Source: Ornithinibacter aureus (lineage in GTDB: Bacteria; Actinomycetota; Actinomycetes; Actinomycetales; Dermatophilaceae). From it: DNA of 64,000 bases. The DNA is taken from NCBI RefSeq assembly GCF_009858245.1, contig NZ_VMSB01000001.1, forward strand, positions 930,001 through 994,000, in the 5' to 3' direction. Made by a program: the position numbers and the translations under genes. Within the stretch, counting starts at the first letter, position 1. Each line of letters starts with the position of its first letter. Positions 17,868 to 26,768 of this stretch are shown here, in pieces. The notes below the pieces were generated by a model. The model did no database searches and was not told where the DNA came from. It saw only the letters and a list, made by a program, of their open reading frames with translations.

Positions 17868-18251
17868 TCAGGTCGAGCTCGGGGCGAGGACGAGGTAGCC
17901 CTGCGCGACCAGGATGATGATGAGCGCACCGATCTTGTCGGGGCCCAGCACCGTGCCGAAGTGCACCCGGTCGACGATGACGATGCCGACCTGGAGCAGC
18001 ACGATCCAGCCCATCGTCACGACCGCGAGCTCGGCGTACTGCAGCGACGAGGCGTAGAACCAGAACAGGGCGACCGAGGCGATCGTGCCGAAGGCGATAG
18101 CGGCGATGCTCTGCTTCTCCGCCCACTCCTTCGCGGCGATCGCGCCGAGCAGGTCGAGTCCCGCGAGGACGGCCATCGCCAGGGTGGCGACGACGGGCAC
18201 CGGCCAGGATGCCGGGAACCTCATGAGCGGGATGACGTCGAGCGCAGCCAT
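17868..18251 (-). CDS. Four-helix membrane protein of unknown function
   Basis: 127 residues from ATG 18251, with GGAGG 7 nt upstream. Hydrophobic segments at about 13-35, 43-66, 70-92 and 103-122; conserved-looking acidic residue in MAVLAGLDLLGAIAAKEWAE. Size and topology resemble many small actinobacterial membrane proteins, but I do not recognise a family. Confidence 0.65.
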   Translation of the reverse strand: MAALDVIPLMRFPASWPVPVVATLAMAVLAGLDLLGAIAAKEWAEKQSIAAIAFGTIASVALFWFYASSLQYAELAVVTMGWIVLLQVGIVIVDRVHFGTVLGPDKIGALIIILVAQGYLVLAPSST

Positions 18252-18333
18252 GGCAGACCTCCGGGGGGTCGCGGTCACGCCCGTGCGCGACCTCAGCACC
18301 AAGGAGGGCTCACGCGGCCCGGTGATACATCCG

Positions 18334-19350
18334 TCAGGCGAGCCACATCTCGCCGACGCGGTCGGCGATGCGCTGGCCGTGGGCCCGAGCCGTCTCGAAG
18401 GTGTCGGCGCCGCGGCTGAAGTCGAGCGGGTTGGCACCCATCGCCCACAGGTCACGGGCGTCGGGGACGACGAGGTGGGTGCGCGATGCCGGTCGCAGCG
18501 AGCGGAGCTGGCGGGCCGGTAGGTCGCGCAGGTGCGAGGCCACGGGGTAGGGCGACAGCGCGAGCACGCGACGGTGCCCTGCGGCCAGGTCGGCGTTCGC
18601 GACCGTGCGCAGGCCGCCGTCGACGTAGCGCCGGCCACCGACCTCGACGGCCGGGAACACTCCGGGCACGGCACAACTCGCGGCAACGGCTCGTTCGAGC
18701 GGGACACCGCTCGAGTTGTCGAACACGACCGAGGTTCCGGTCTGCGCGTCGACAGCCGTGATGAAGAGGCGCTTGTCCGGCCACTCCTTGCCGACGAGTC
18801 CGAGACCGATGGCCTTCAGCCACTCCTCCTCGGTGGTCGTGCGGGCGGCGAGGGCCGCCTGCCCGACCAGGGCGCGGCCACGCTTCTTGTCCAGCGACAG
18901 CTGGGCGCGCAGGTACCTCGAGGCGTCGGCCGGCCCGAGGCGACCGATCTCGGCGATCTGGGCACCCTCGCGGATCCGGGCGAAGGCGAGCGACTCCTGG
19001 GTGCCGACCCGCAGGTGGGCGGCGACCATGGACCCGGCTGAGGTGCCGATCATCGTGTCGGCCTCGCGGACGTCGACACCGCCGTCGCGCAGCCCCATGA
19101 TGACGCCGGCCTCCCACGCGATGCCGGTCGCTCCGCCACCGGCGAGCACGAACGCCCGCTCGTTGTCGGTGGTCGGCGGCTGCCAGCTCGCGAACTCGTC
19201 GCCGCCGTCGGTGGTGGCGCGCACGGCGACGCTCCCCTGTGGCGCGGCCGTCTCCGTGTCCGTGGCCCCGGACACGCCCGGGGCGCGCCCCGTGCCCCCA
19301 CTCGGGGTCTCGAGGGACAGTTGCTGCACCTGTGGCGCGATGTTACTCAC
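18334..19350 (-). CDS. Patatin-like phospholipase
   Basis: 338 residues. Oxyanion loop LAGGGATGIAWEAG near 70, nucleophile elbow GTSAGS near 102 and the second catalytic residue in YVDGGL near 240 define the patatin fold (Ser-Asp dyad lipid acyl hydrolase). The first 60 residues are Thr/Gly/Ala rich and lack a signal peptide, so the enzyme is probably cytoplasmic or membrane peripheral. Physiological substrate unknown. Confidence 0.88.
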   Translation of the reverse strand: MSNIAPQVQQLSLETPSGGTGRAPGVSGATDTETAAPQGSVAVRATTDGGDEFASWQPPTTDNERAFVLAGGGATGIAWEAGVIMGLRDGGVDVREADTMIGTSAGSMVAAHLRVGTQESLAFARIREGAQIAEIGRLGPADASRYLRAQLSLDKKRGRALVGQAALAARTTTEEEWLKAIGLGLVGKEWPDKRLFITAVDAQTGTSVVFDNSSGVPLERAVAASCAVPGVFPAVEVGGRRYVDGGLRTVANADLAAGHRRVLALSPYPVASHLRDLPARQLRSLRPASRTHLVVPDARDLWAMGANPLDFSRGADTFETARAHGQRIADRVGEMWLA

Positions 19351-19407
19351 GAGTACAGTTTGTCACGCCACCCGCGTCGCCCGCACGTCCGCACGGGGTG
19401 AGAGTGC

Positions 19408-19509
19408 TCACGCCGTGCCGTCACACCGAGTGCCTCACGCCGAGTGCCTCACCCCGAGTGCCTCTCGCCGAGCCCATCACACCGAATGCCTCAGACCCGT
19501 CACACCGAG
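19408..19509. repeat. Degenerate 14-bp tandem array
   Basis: About six head-to-tail copies of a 14-bp unit, consensus TCACRCCGAGTGCC, from 19421 on, with decayed copies at both ends. It lies between the SprT-like gene's stop (19500) and the patatin start (19350). Because the unit is not a multiple of three it is not a coding repeat, except that its last 10 bases cover the SprT-like stop. Confidence 0.8.
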
Positions 19510-20201
19510 CGGGCTGCCGTCGCCGGCTCGAGGCGGACCTGCTCGAGGGGAAGGCTCACGAGGTCGTCGCCCACCCGCACCTGGCAGCGCAGCGTGCCGA
19601 CGTGCTCGACCTCACCGGACCGCCCACCCCACGGCCCGGACAGCACGTGCACCACGTCACCGAGGTGGACCGGCGGGCGTCGCGTAGCGGTCGGTCGCAC
19701 GGTCTCAGCAAGCGCGGCCAGCTGCTCGGCGTACGACGGGGGCAGAGGAACCCGGCGGCCGCGGAACGTCCAGGTGAACAAGTGCTGGGGGTCGAACCGC
19801 GTCGAACACTGCCCGCAGGACATCAACCGGGTCGGGCCTCGGTGGCGAGACTTCTCGTGACCCGCCGGGCAGCGACCGACCCAGTCCTTGGGCACGCGAG
19901 GGGCCTCGGGCGAGACGTACTGCCGCCCGCTGGAACCGATCTCGCGAGCCTTGGCCTGCCACACGGCATCATGACCGTGCCGGGGCCCGACGAGGGCGTG
20001 GGCGATCTCGTGCAGGATCGTGTCGAGCACCTCGCTCTCGTCGTGCAGCGCGGTCAAGGGGCCGCTGATACCGATCTCGCGCCGGGAGTAGCGGCACACC
20101 CCGGCCCGGGTCTTGGCGCGGTCGGCGACGATCGTCCAGTCGTCGAGTCCGTGTTCGCGCAGCAGTCGGCGACCCGTGGCCAGTGCCCTGGTGATCTCCA
20201 T
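19500..20201 (-). CDS. SprT-like zinc metalloprotease domain with KOW-like C-terminus
   Basis: 233 residues from ATG 20201, behind GAGGAGGG. The active-site helix is ILHEIAHALVG (HExxH) near 67, with downstream zinc-ribbon residues in RCPAGHEKSRHRG and MSCGQCSTRF. The C-terminal 60 residues, VHLGDVVHVLSGPWGGRSGE, look like a small beta-barrel KOW/SH3 module. SprT/Spartan proteins act on DNA-protein crosslinks in other organisms; here that role is only inference. It is divergent from the SulP gene with a 212-nt gap in which I see no clear motif. Confidence 0.8.
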   Translation of the reverse strand: MEITRALATGRRLLREHGLDDWTIVADRAKTRAGVCRYSRREIGISGPLTALHDESEVLDTILHEIAHALVGPRHGHDAVWQAKAREIGSSGRQYVSPEAPRVPKDWVGRCPAGHEKSRHRGPTRLMSCGQCSTRFDPQHLFTWTFRGRRVPLPPSYAEQLAALAETVRPTATRRPPVHLGDVVHVLSGPWGGRSGEVEHVGTLRCQVRVGDDLVSLPLEQVRLEPATAARSV

Positions 20202-20413
20202 CAGCCCTCCTCTCGCGACCGGTCGTTCCCCGCGGTGTTCCCTGCACCGTCCCTGCGTGGCCCGTGCCCTGATGTGCTGCTCTATGCCCCCGACCCTAGG
20301 ACGAGGCACTGACAGCCCCTCGCCACGACGCGCGCCCACGCCCGTCCACCGACCTGCTGCACACTGATCTGTGGGGGCTGCGCGCTCACGACCACAGGTG
20401 CAGACTGTCCCCC

Positions 20414-22216
20414 GTGCACGTGCCCACGCCGACCCTGCCCATCGGCCTTCGCCTGCTGCGCAACTACTCCGGTCGACACCTGCCCCAGGACGTCCTGGCC
20501 GGGCTGCTCGTCGCCGCCCTCGCCGTCCCACAATCCCTGGGGTACGCCGTCGTCGCAGGAGTTCCGGTGCAGGTGGGGCTCTACACCCTGCCCCCGGCCC
20601 TGCTCGCCTACGCGCTGTTCGGCTCCTCGAGGCTGCTGTTCGTCGGGCCGGTGTCCACGGTCTCGGTGCTCTCGGGATCGATCGTCGGCGCCCTCTCCGG
20701 CGGCAACCAAGAGCTGGCCATCACCCTCACGGCCATCCTCGCGCTCACCGCCGGGGCCGTGCTCGTCGCCGTGGGGTTGCTCCGGCTGGGATGGGTGGCC
20801 CAGTTCCTCAGCGAGCCCATCGTCACCGGTTTCGTCGCCGGCCTCGTCGTGCTCATCGTCATCGGTGAGATCCCCGCCCTGGCGGGAGTGAGCGCCCCGA
20901 GCGGCGGCATCTTCCAGCGCATCGACGAGACGGTGCGCAACCTCGGCGACTTCCACGGCATCACCCTCGCCGTCGGCGCGGGTGCCCTCGCCGTGCTGTT
21001 CGTGGGGTCGCGACTGCTGCCCCGGGCGCCGTGGTCGCTCATCGTCCTCGTCGGCGGGATCGCCGTGTCGACCACCGCCGACCTCGCCGCCAGAGGCGTA
21101 CGGGTCGTCGGTGAGGTGCCGACAGGCCTGCCCCTGCCGTCCATCCCGGTCGTCGACGTGCAGCTGTGGAGCGGCATCATCACCGGCGGCATCGCCATCG
21201 CCGCCGTCGGGATCGCCGAGGGGCTGGCTGCGGTGCGCACGTTCGCCCCGACCGGGGCCATCGACCCCGAGAGCGACAACCGCGAGTTCGTCGGGCACGG
21301 GGCCGCCAACCTGGCCTCCGGCATCTTCGGCGGCATGGGGGTCGGCGGGTCCCTGTCGAAGACGGCCGCCAACGCCCGCGCCGGCGCCTTCACCCAGGTC
21401 AGCGGCGTCGCCGCCGCCCTGATCGTCCTGCTCTTCGTCGCCTTCGCCGCCGGGCTGCTCGCCGACCTGCCACGAGCCGTGCTGTCAGCCATCGTCATCC
21501 ACGCCGTGTGGGGCCTGGTGAGCCCGTCGACCTTCCGCCGCTACGCCGCGGTGCGCCGCAACGACTTCGTGGCGGCCGTCGTCGCCTTCGGCGGGGTGCT
21601 CTTCCTCGGCCCCCTCAACGGCCTGCTCCTCGCCATCGCCCAGTCGCTGCTCGGGCTGGTCTACCGCTCGATGCAGGTGGGCATCGACGAGATGGGCCGG
21701 GTCGAGGGCGAGAAGGCCGCCTGGGGATCTGTCGCCAACGACTCAAGCCGCCGCACGTACCGCGGGGTCACGGTGCTTCGTCCGGACGGGCCGCTCTTCT
21801 GGGCCAACGCGACCTCCGTCGTCGGTCACATCGAGATGGCCACCCGGGCCCGACAGCCGCTCTACGCCGTAGTGCTCGACCTCGAGGCCACCAATCAGAT
21901 GGACACGACGACCGCCGAGCGGCTCGACGGGCTACTCACCCGGCTGCGCGCGGAGGGCACGGACCTCTACCTCGTGCGGGTCTTCGGCAACGTGCGTGAC
22001 GTGCTCTCGAAGTCCGGCTTCCTGGAGACCCTCGGCCCCGACCACGTGTGGCACTCGATCGCCGCCGGGGTCAAGGCGGCCCGGGCCGCCCGCGCCGCCG
22101 GAGTCGACCCGGCCAACCCCTTCCCCACCGAGGACGAGGTCGAGGCCCTCGACGAGCCCGATGAGCTCGACGAGGGGGCCGGTGAGCGGATCGCCTCGAA
22201 GGGCGAGCGCTCCTGA
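20414..22216 (+). CDS. SulP family anion permease with STAS domain
   Basis: 600 residues. SulP signature: LPQDVLAGLLVAALAVPQSL then GYAVVAGVPVQVGLYTLPPA and FVGPVSTVSVLSG, about 10-12 membrane helices to residue 430. A cytoplasmic STAS domain follows (about 455-570: YRGVTVLRPDGPLFWANATS). Transports sulfate, bicarbonate or another anion; no linked carbonic anhydrase or sulfate-assimilation gene settles which. The GTG start at 20414 has an alternative GTG at 20420. The tail is acidic (EDEVEALDEPDELDEG). Confidence 0.9.
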   Translation: MHVPTPTLPIGLRLLRNYSGRHLPQDVLAGLLVAALAVPQSLGYAVVAGVPVQVGLYTLPPALLAYALFGSSRLLFVGPVSTVSVLSGSIVGALSGGNQELAITLTAILALTAGAVLVAVGLLRLGWVAQFLSEPIVTGFVAGLVVLIVIGEIPALAGVSAPSGGIFQRIDETVRNLGDFHGITLAVGAGALAVLFVGSRLLPRAPWSLIVLVGGIAVSTTADLAARGVRVVGEVPTGLPLPSIPVVDVQLWSGIITGGIAIAAVGIAEGLAAVRTFAPTGAIDPESDNREFVGHGAANLASGIFGGMGVGGSLSKTAANARAGAFTQVSGVAAALIVLLFVAFAAGLLADLPRAVLSAIVIHAVWGLVSPSTFRRYAAVRRNDFVAAVVAFGGVLFLGPLNGLLLAIAQSLLGLVYRSMQVGIDEMGRVEGEKAAWGSVANDSSRRTYRGVTVLRPDGPLFWANATSVVGHIEMATRARQPLYAVVLDLEATNQMDTTTAERLDGLLTRLRAEGTDLYLVRVFGNVRDVLSKSGFLETLGPDHVWHSIAAGVKAARAARAAGVDPANPFPTEDEVEALDEPDELDEGAGERIASKGERS

Positions 22217-22224
22217 TCCCTCCC

Positions 22225-22308
22225 GGCGGATGCCGTCCGCGGACTGTCGCAGGACGACCGCGACGTGCGCGGACGGCATCCGCCACCCACCGCCCGAGAG
22301 CGGTGGGT
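22225..22308. terminator. Double hairpin between convergent genes
   Basis: Two perfect stems sit directly after the SulP stop. The first has 17-bp arms at 22225-22241 and 22268-22284 with an inner GTCGC/GCGAC stem in its 26-nt loop; the second has 9-bp arms at 22285-22293 and 22300-22308. The first stem carries the octamer GGATGCCG and its complement, one on each arm. No U-tract follows, so rho-independent action is uncertain, but the position fits a bidirectional terminator. Confidence 0.7.
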
Positions 22309-22311
22309 CCG

Positions 22312-24044
22312 TCAGGGGTAGGTGGTGACGTAGGCCGGCAGGCCGGACCTCGTCGCATCCACCTGCTCACCCACGCCGTTGACGACGTGGCGGATGGTGC
22401 CCGCGTCGAGGTTGACCGTGAGCAGGTGCGTCATCTTCACCCCGGGAGCGTCCGGAACCTCGAAGCCGTTCTCGGTAACGATGCTCGGGTCGTTGCGGTT
22501 GAACACGTAGGACCCGCCACCCCACAACTGGTGGGTGGTCACGTCGTCAGAGACCTTGTACCCGGGGTAGCCCAGGGTGCCGTCGGGCTGGGTCCAGTCG
22601 GCCTGGCTCGGCGGGTCGTAGGGCAGCTCGTTCTGGTAAAGCACCACGCGTCCGCGCTCACCGTTCCAGATGGTGTTGTGCTCTTGGTAGTGCTCGACGA
22701 ACAGCCCGGTCGCCGTGACGTCGTCGCCGTTGACGATGAGCCCGTTGCGGCCGGTGTTGGTCGCCCAGCGCTGCGAGTCGCCCTCGTTGGGGCCGGTGAA
22801 GCCCTCGACGCCGTGGTCGGCGCGCCACACCCAGGTGTGGTCGACGAGCACGTTGTCGGCGTCGATCTGCAGCGACACGTCGGCCTTGCCGATGTGTGGT
22901 CCACCGACGCGGAAGTACACGTCGCTGAGCGTCACGGGGTTGGCCAAGGTCGAACCCTGAGCCGGGTTGCGGGGCCGGTCTGCGCCGACCTGCATGAGGA
23001 CCTTCGAGTTCTTCAGCCCGGCATCGATGGTGACCCCGGCGACGACGATGCCCGCCCGGTCGGACACCGTGATGGGCGTCGCTCCGTTGACGGCGGTCAG
23101 CGTCGCGTGGCCCATGCCGAGCACGACGGTGCCGGGGCGCTTGATGTCGATGCTGCGGTTGATGTCGTAGACACCGGGGGTGAGAATCAGGTTCTTGCCG
23201 CGGGCGAGCTGGCTGTTGATCGACTGCACCGAGTCACCGGGCTTGGCGATGTGGAACTCGGAGAGGTCCAGGGTGCGACCGGCCGTCAGCCCGTCGCCCC
23301 ACGTGGTACCGCGGGTCTCGGCCGCGGCAGCGGGGACGCGCACCTTCCAGGCGCCGCTGTCGCCCACCCACAGCCACGGCTTCTCGCGGCTGAGCGGGGT
23401 GGTCTCCAGCGTTGTGTACGGCTCGGTCGGGAAGTTGGCGTCGCTCGGGGCGCCCTCGACACCCGCGAACACCTGGTTCCACACGCCGTTGCTCCAGCCG
23501 CCGACCTCGCTGTTGCGGGTCAGCCACTGCTGCTGCGAGCCGTTGATGACGAAGGATGCCTTGGAGTCGGCGATGAAGCCGCCGCTCGCGAACTGCGGGC
23601 CCGCGGTGCAGTAGTCCATCAGCGAGAGGTTGCCGCCGGTGACCTCGACCCGTCGCAGGGAGACCGCCTGGCTCACGGCCCAGAAGTTCGCCGACGCCCG
23701 GCATCCGTCCTGGCCCGCGCCGTTGACGTTGATCGTGAGGTTGGACATCGTGCGCCAGAAGTTGTTCAGCGCCACGCAGTAGGTCGTGCCGCCGTCACGG
23801 ATCCACCGGTCTGGGTCGCCGCCGCGGGCAGGGCGGCGATGGAGGACACAGACGCGGCGGATGCCGTGGACGCTGCGGGTGCCGCACTGGTCGCCGCCGC
23901 CGCGGTGGTGGTGCTGACGGCCGCGGTCAGGGTGAGTGCGCCGATGGCGACGACGGATGCCGTGGCCCGAGCGGATGCCGTGGCGCGCGTTCTCCGTCGG
24001 GCTCCGGCGGGGAGCCACGCGGGTCGGGGGTCTGGACTCTTCAT
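22312..24044 (-). pseudogene. Secreted beta-helix protein (often annotated adenylyl cyclase), deleted and frameshifted
   Basis: A start at 24044 with GGAGGAGAGG upstream encodes a signal peptide (MKSPDPRPAWLPAGARRRTR, then an Ala/Val/Thr hydrophobic core), but this frame stops at 23766. From about 23800 a different frame reads TTYCVALNNFWRTMSNLTIN to the stop at 22312. That part matches the large secreted parallel-beta-helix family of Streptomyces and relatives (GGFIADSKASFVINGSQQQW, ILTPGVYDINRSID, ERGRVVLYQNELPYDPPSQA). In intact relatives roughly 130-150 residues, including an FKPGTY-type segment, precede TYCVALNNFW; they are missing here. A deletion with frameshift has therefore inactivated the gene. 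Confidence 0.75.
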
Positions 24045-24081
24045 GGGCAGGCCTCTCCTCCGCGGGCCCACTCGCCGATGA

Positions 24082-24093
24082 GAGAGCGCTCTC
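24082..24093. promoter_or_regulatory. LacI-type operator palindrome
   Basis: GAGAGCGCTCTC is a perfect 12-bp palindrome with the central GCGC typical of LacI/GalR-family operators in actinobacteria. It lies 38 nt upstream of the signal-peptide start of the beta-helix pseudogene, where a sugar-responsive repressor would act. No LacI-type gene is in the window. Confidence 0.6.
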
Positions 24094-24282
24094 ACCAGAG
24101 AACCACACACGGTCCACCCTGACAACCGTTGCGAGCGGAGCAGTTTCAGGGTTGGACAGGGCCTTTGTCTCACCAGGGGTCTCTGCGTCACCGGGCAGAG
24201 GCCCCGGTGCCGCAAGGGCACACCGACCCACGCAGCCACGGCGCCCGCGTGGGTCGGCTGCTCGCGTGGGCCGCGCCCCTGG

Positions 24283-24678
24283 TCAGCCCCGCTGGGCCAC
24301 GATCTCGTCGGCGTGCGCGACGACCCACCCGAACAGCGGCAGCAGGTGCGCGACGAGCTCCTCGCCCCGCGGCGTCAGGCTGTAGTCGACCCGGGGCGGG
24401 ATGACCGGCTGCGCGGCGCGGTGCACGAAGCCGTCGGCCTCGAGCGTGCGCAGGGTCTGGGCGAGCATCTTCTCGCTGATCCCCTCGGCCCGGCGGCGCA
24501 GCTCGCTCCAGCGCTGCGACCCGTCGGCGAGCGCGACGAGCACGAGGACGCCCCACTTGCTCGTGACGTGGTCGAGGACGACCCGGCTGGGACAGGCGGC
24601 CGGGAACACCTCGGGCGCGACCGGCATCCGTCGCCCGTCCACGGCGACCGATCCGCTGACCTGCTGGGTTACCTGCAC
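24283..24678 (-). CDS. HxlR-family transcriptional regulator
   Basis: 131 residues from GTG 24678. Winged-helix region: CPSRVVLDHVTSKWGVLVLV, then RWSELRRRAEGISEKMLAQT, LRTLEADGFVHR and DYSLTPRGEEL. The Cys just before the helix (ACPSR) is the redox-sensing position in QorR/YodB-type members. It is divergent from the NmrA-like reductase, the usual layout for a quinone- or electrophile-responsive repressor and its target. Confidence 0.9.
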   Translation of the reverse strand: MQVTQQVSGSVAVDGRRMPVAPEVFPAACPSRVVLDHVTSKWGVLVLVALADGSQRWSELRRRAEGISEKMLAQTLRTLEADGFVHRAAQPVIPPRVDYSLTPRGEELVAHLLPLFGWVVAHADEIVAQRG

Positions 24679-24706
24679 GTGCGTACCTTACTTCAAAGTG
24701 CGTACT
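24679..24706. promoter_or_regulatory. Probable HxlR/QorR operator
   Basis: The divergent gap begins with two copies of GTGCGTAC (24679-24686 and 24699-24706), 20 bp apart, framing ACTT-CA-AAGT (24690-24699). The nested half-sites give GTAC-N3-ACTT-N2-AAGT-N2-GTAC, resembling known QorR-type sites. It abuts the regulator's start codon, so autoregulation is likely. Confidence 0.55.
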
Positions 24707-24796
24707 AACCATGGGGAAGTACCTGGCTCCCCCGCCGGTTGGCCCGGACGACCACGCGCGCACCACCCGCGCACCACTGCTGAAAGAGGACCACCC

Positions 24797-25651
24797 ATGA
24801 CCATCGTCGTCACCGGAGCCACCGGCCAGCTCGGCCGCCTCGTCGTCGAGTCCCTCCTGCGCCGCGGCGCCTCCCCCACCGACGTCGTCGCCACCGGCCG
24901 CGACGAGGCCCGTCTCGCCGAGCTCGCCACGTCGGGGGTGCGCACCGCCGTCACCGACTACGCGGATGCCGCGTCGCTGGCAGCCGCGTTCCAGGGCGCC
25001 GACCGCGTGCTGCTCATCTCCGGCTCCGAGGTCGGGCAGCGCCTGCCGCAGCACACCGCCGTCGTCGATGCTGCGAAGGCTGCCGGCGTCGGGCAGCTGC
25101 TCTACACGAGCATCTCCCACGCCGACACCGCGCAGATGGCGCTGGCCACCGAGCACCGCGAGACCGAGCGAGTCATCCGCGAGTCCGGCATCCCGTTCAC
25201 CTTCCTGCGCAACAGCTGGTACCTGGAGAACTACCTCTCGCAGGTGCCCACCCACCTCGAGCACGGCGTCGTCGGGGCCACTCGGGGCGGGCGGATCAGC
25301 GCCGCCACGCGCGCCGACTACGCCGACGCCGCCGCTGTCGCGCTGCTCGCCGACGACTCGGCCGGTCAGGTCCTCGAGCTCGGCGGGCCGTCGTTCACCC
25401 TCGCGGAGCTCGCCGCCACCGTGGCCTCGGTCTCGGGGCGGGAGGTGACCGCCACCGAGGTGTCCGCCGAGGAGCTCACCGCGATCCTCGTCGGGGCCGG
25501 CCTGCCGCAGGGCTACGCGCAGGTGCTCGCGAGCGCCGACGAGGGCATCGGCCGCGGCGAGCTGGAGGTGAACACCGGCGACCTCGAGCGGCTCATCGGG
25601 CGACCGCCGACGACGCTGCGCGAGGCGATCGAGCAGACCCTCGCACCCTGA
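24797..25651 (+). CDS. NmrA-like NAD(P)H-dependent quinone oxidoreductase (QorB-like)
   Basis: 284 residues from ATG 24797 behind AAAGAGGA. Atypical short-chain dehydrogenase fold: nucleotide loop MTIVVTGATGQLGRLVVESL at the N-terminus, then LLYTSISHAD and TFLRNSWYLENYL, which are characteristic of QorB/YtfG-type quinone reductases. Cytoplasmic. Probably induced by quinones through the divergent HxlR regulator. Confidence 0.88.
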   Translation: MTIVVTGATGQLGRLVVESLLRRGASPTDVVATGRDEARLAELATSGVRTAVTDYADAASLAAAFQGADRVLLISGSEVGQRLPQHTAVVDAAKAAGVGQLLYTSISHADTAQMALATEHRETERVIRESGIPFTFLRNSWYLENYLSQVPTHLEHGVVGATRGGRISAATRADYADAAAVALLADDSAGQVLELGGPSFTLAELAATVASVSGREVTATEVSAEELTAILVGAGLPQGYAQVLASADEGIGRGELEVNTGDLERLIGRPPTTLREAIEQTLAP

Positions 25652-25695
25652 CGCCGCGAGGTGTCGAACGGACCTTCGCGGCCTGACGCCCGACG

Positions 25696-25737
25696 CCGAC
25701 GGCCCGGCACCACGTGGAGGGTGTGCCGGGCCGTCGG
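25696..25737. terminator. Terminator hairpin between convergent genes
   Basis: Perfect 15-bp arms at 25696-25710 (CCGACGGCCCGGCAC) and 25723-25737 with a 12-nt loop, 45 nt after the QorB-like stop and 21 nt before the stop of the convergent aldo/keto reductase. GC-rich with no T tract. Confidence 0.7.
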
Positions 25738-25757
25738 GGGGTAGGGCGGGAGGTCGC

Positions 25758-26768
25758 TCAGGCGACGCGACCCTTCGGGGCGTTCGCCGCGGTCAGGGCC
25801 GGGTCACGCTGCACCACGTCGCCGAGCACCTCGTCGATGCGCGCCATGAGCTCGGGCTCGAGGGTCACCCCGGACGCCTTGACGTTCTCGCCCACCTGCT
25901 CCGGGCGGGACGCCCCGACCAGAGCGGCCGCGACGTTGCGGTTCTGCAGCACCCACGCGACGGCGAGCTGGGCCATGGTCAGGCCGGCCTCGTCGGCGAC
26001 GGGCTTGAGGGCCTGCACCCGGGTGAGGACGTCGTCGTTCATGAAGCGCTTGATCATGTCGGCGCCGCCCTTGTCGTCGGCAGCGCGCGAGCCCTGCGGC
26101 GGGGCCTGCCCCGGCACGTACTTGCCGGTCAGCACACCCTGAGCGATGGGGCTCCACACGATTTGGCTGATGCCGAGCTCCTCGCTCGTGGGCACCACCT
26201 CACCCTCGATGACCCGCCACAGCATCGAGTACTGCGGCTGGCTCGAGATGAGCTGGATGTTGAGCTCCTTGGCCAGGGCGTGCCCGGCCCGGATCTGCTC
26301 GGCGGTCCACTCGCTGACCCCGATGTAGAGAGCCTTGCCCTGGCGAACGATGTCGGCGAAGGCCGTCATCGTCTCCTCGAGCGGGGTCTCGGTGTCGAAG
26401 CGGTGGGCCTGGTAGAGGTCGACGTAGTCGGTCTGCAGGCGGGTCAGCGAGCCGTTGATCGACTCCATGATGTGCTTGCGCGACAGGCCGGTGTCGTTCT
26501 TCCCGCCGGGGCCGGTGGGCCAGTACACCTTGGTGAAGATCTCCAGGCTCTCGCGCCGCTCGCCCTTGAGCGCCTCACCGAGGACGCTCTCGGCCTTGGT
26601 GTTGGCGTAGACGTCGGCGGTGTCGAAGGTGCTGATGCCGTGGTCGAGCGCGGCGCGCACGCACTGCGTGGCGATGTCGTTCTCGACCTGTGAGCCGTGG
26701 GTGAGCCAGTTGCCGTAGGTGATCTCGGAGATCTTCAGGCCGCTGTTGCCGAGGTAGCGGAACCTCAT
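25758..26768 (-). CDS. Aldo/keto reductase (Kv-beta-like)
   Basis: 336 residues. TIM-barrel AKR: Asp/Tyr in STFDTADVYANTKAE, Lys in EIFTKVYWPTG, His in DLYQAHRFDTETPLEET. The start MRFRYLGNSGLKISEITYGN and ISSQPQYSMLWR place it with the AKR6/potassium-channel-beta-like group. Its start overlaps the stop of the GlsB/YeaQ gene by one base (26768), so the two are co-translated; substrate unknown. Confidence 0.9.
   Translation of the reverse strand: MRFRYLGNSGLKISEITYGNWLTHGSQVENDIATQCVRAALDHGISTFDTADVYANTKAESVLGEALKGERRESLEIFTKVYWPTGPGGKNDTGLSRKHIMESINGSLTRLQTDYVDLYQAHRFDTETPLEETMTAFADIVRQGKALYIGVSEWTAEQIRAGHALAKELNIQLISSQPQYSMLWRVIEGEVVPTSEELGISQIVWSPIAQGVLTGKYVPGQAPPQGSRAADDKGGADMIKRFMNDDVLTRVQALKPVADEAGLTMAQLAVAWVLQNRNVAAALVGASRPEQVGENVKASGVTLEPELMARIDEVLGDVVQRDPALTAANAPKGRVA

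Noticed and set aside
22303-24081. Plus-strand open frame of 592 codons opposite the beta-helix pseudogene
   Set aside because: The minus strand holds recognisable beta-helix sequence and a signal peptide; the plus frame has only Val/Asp/Gly-rich shadow sequence.
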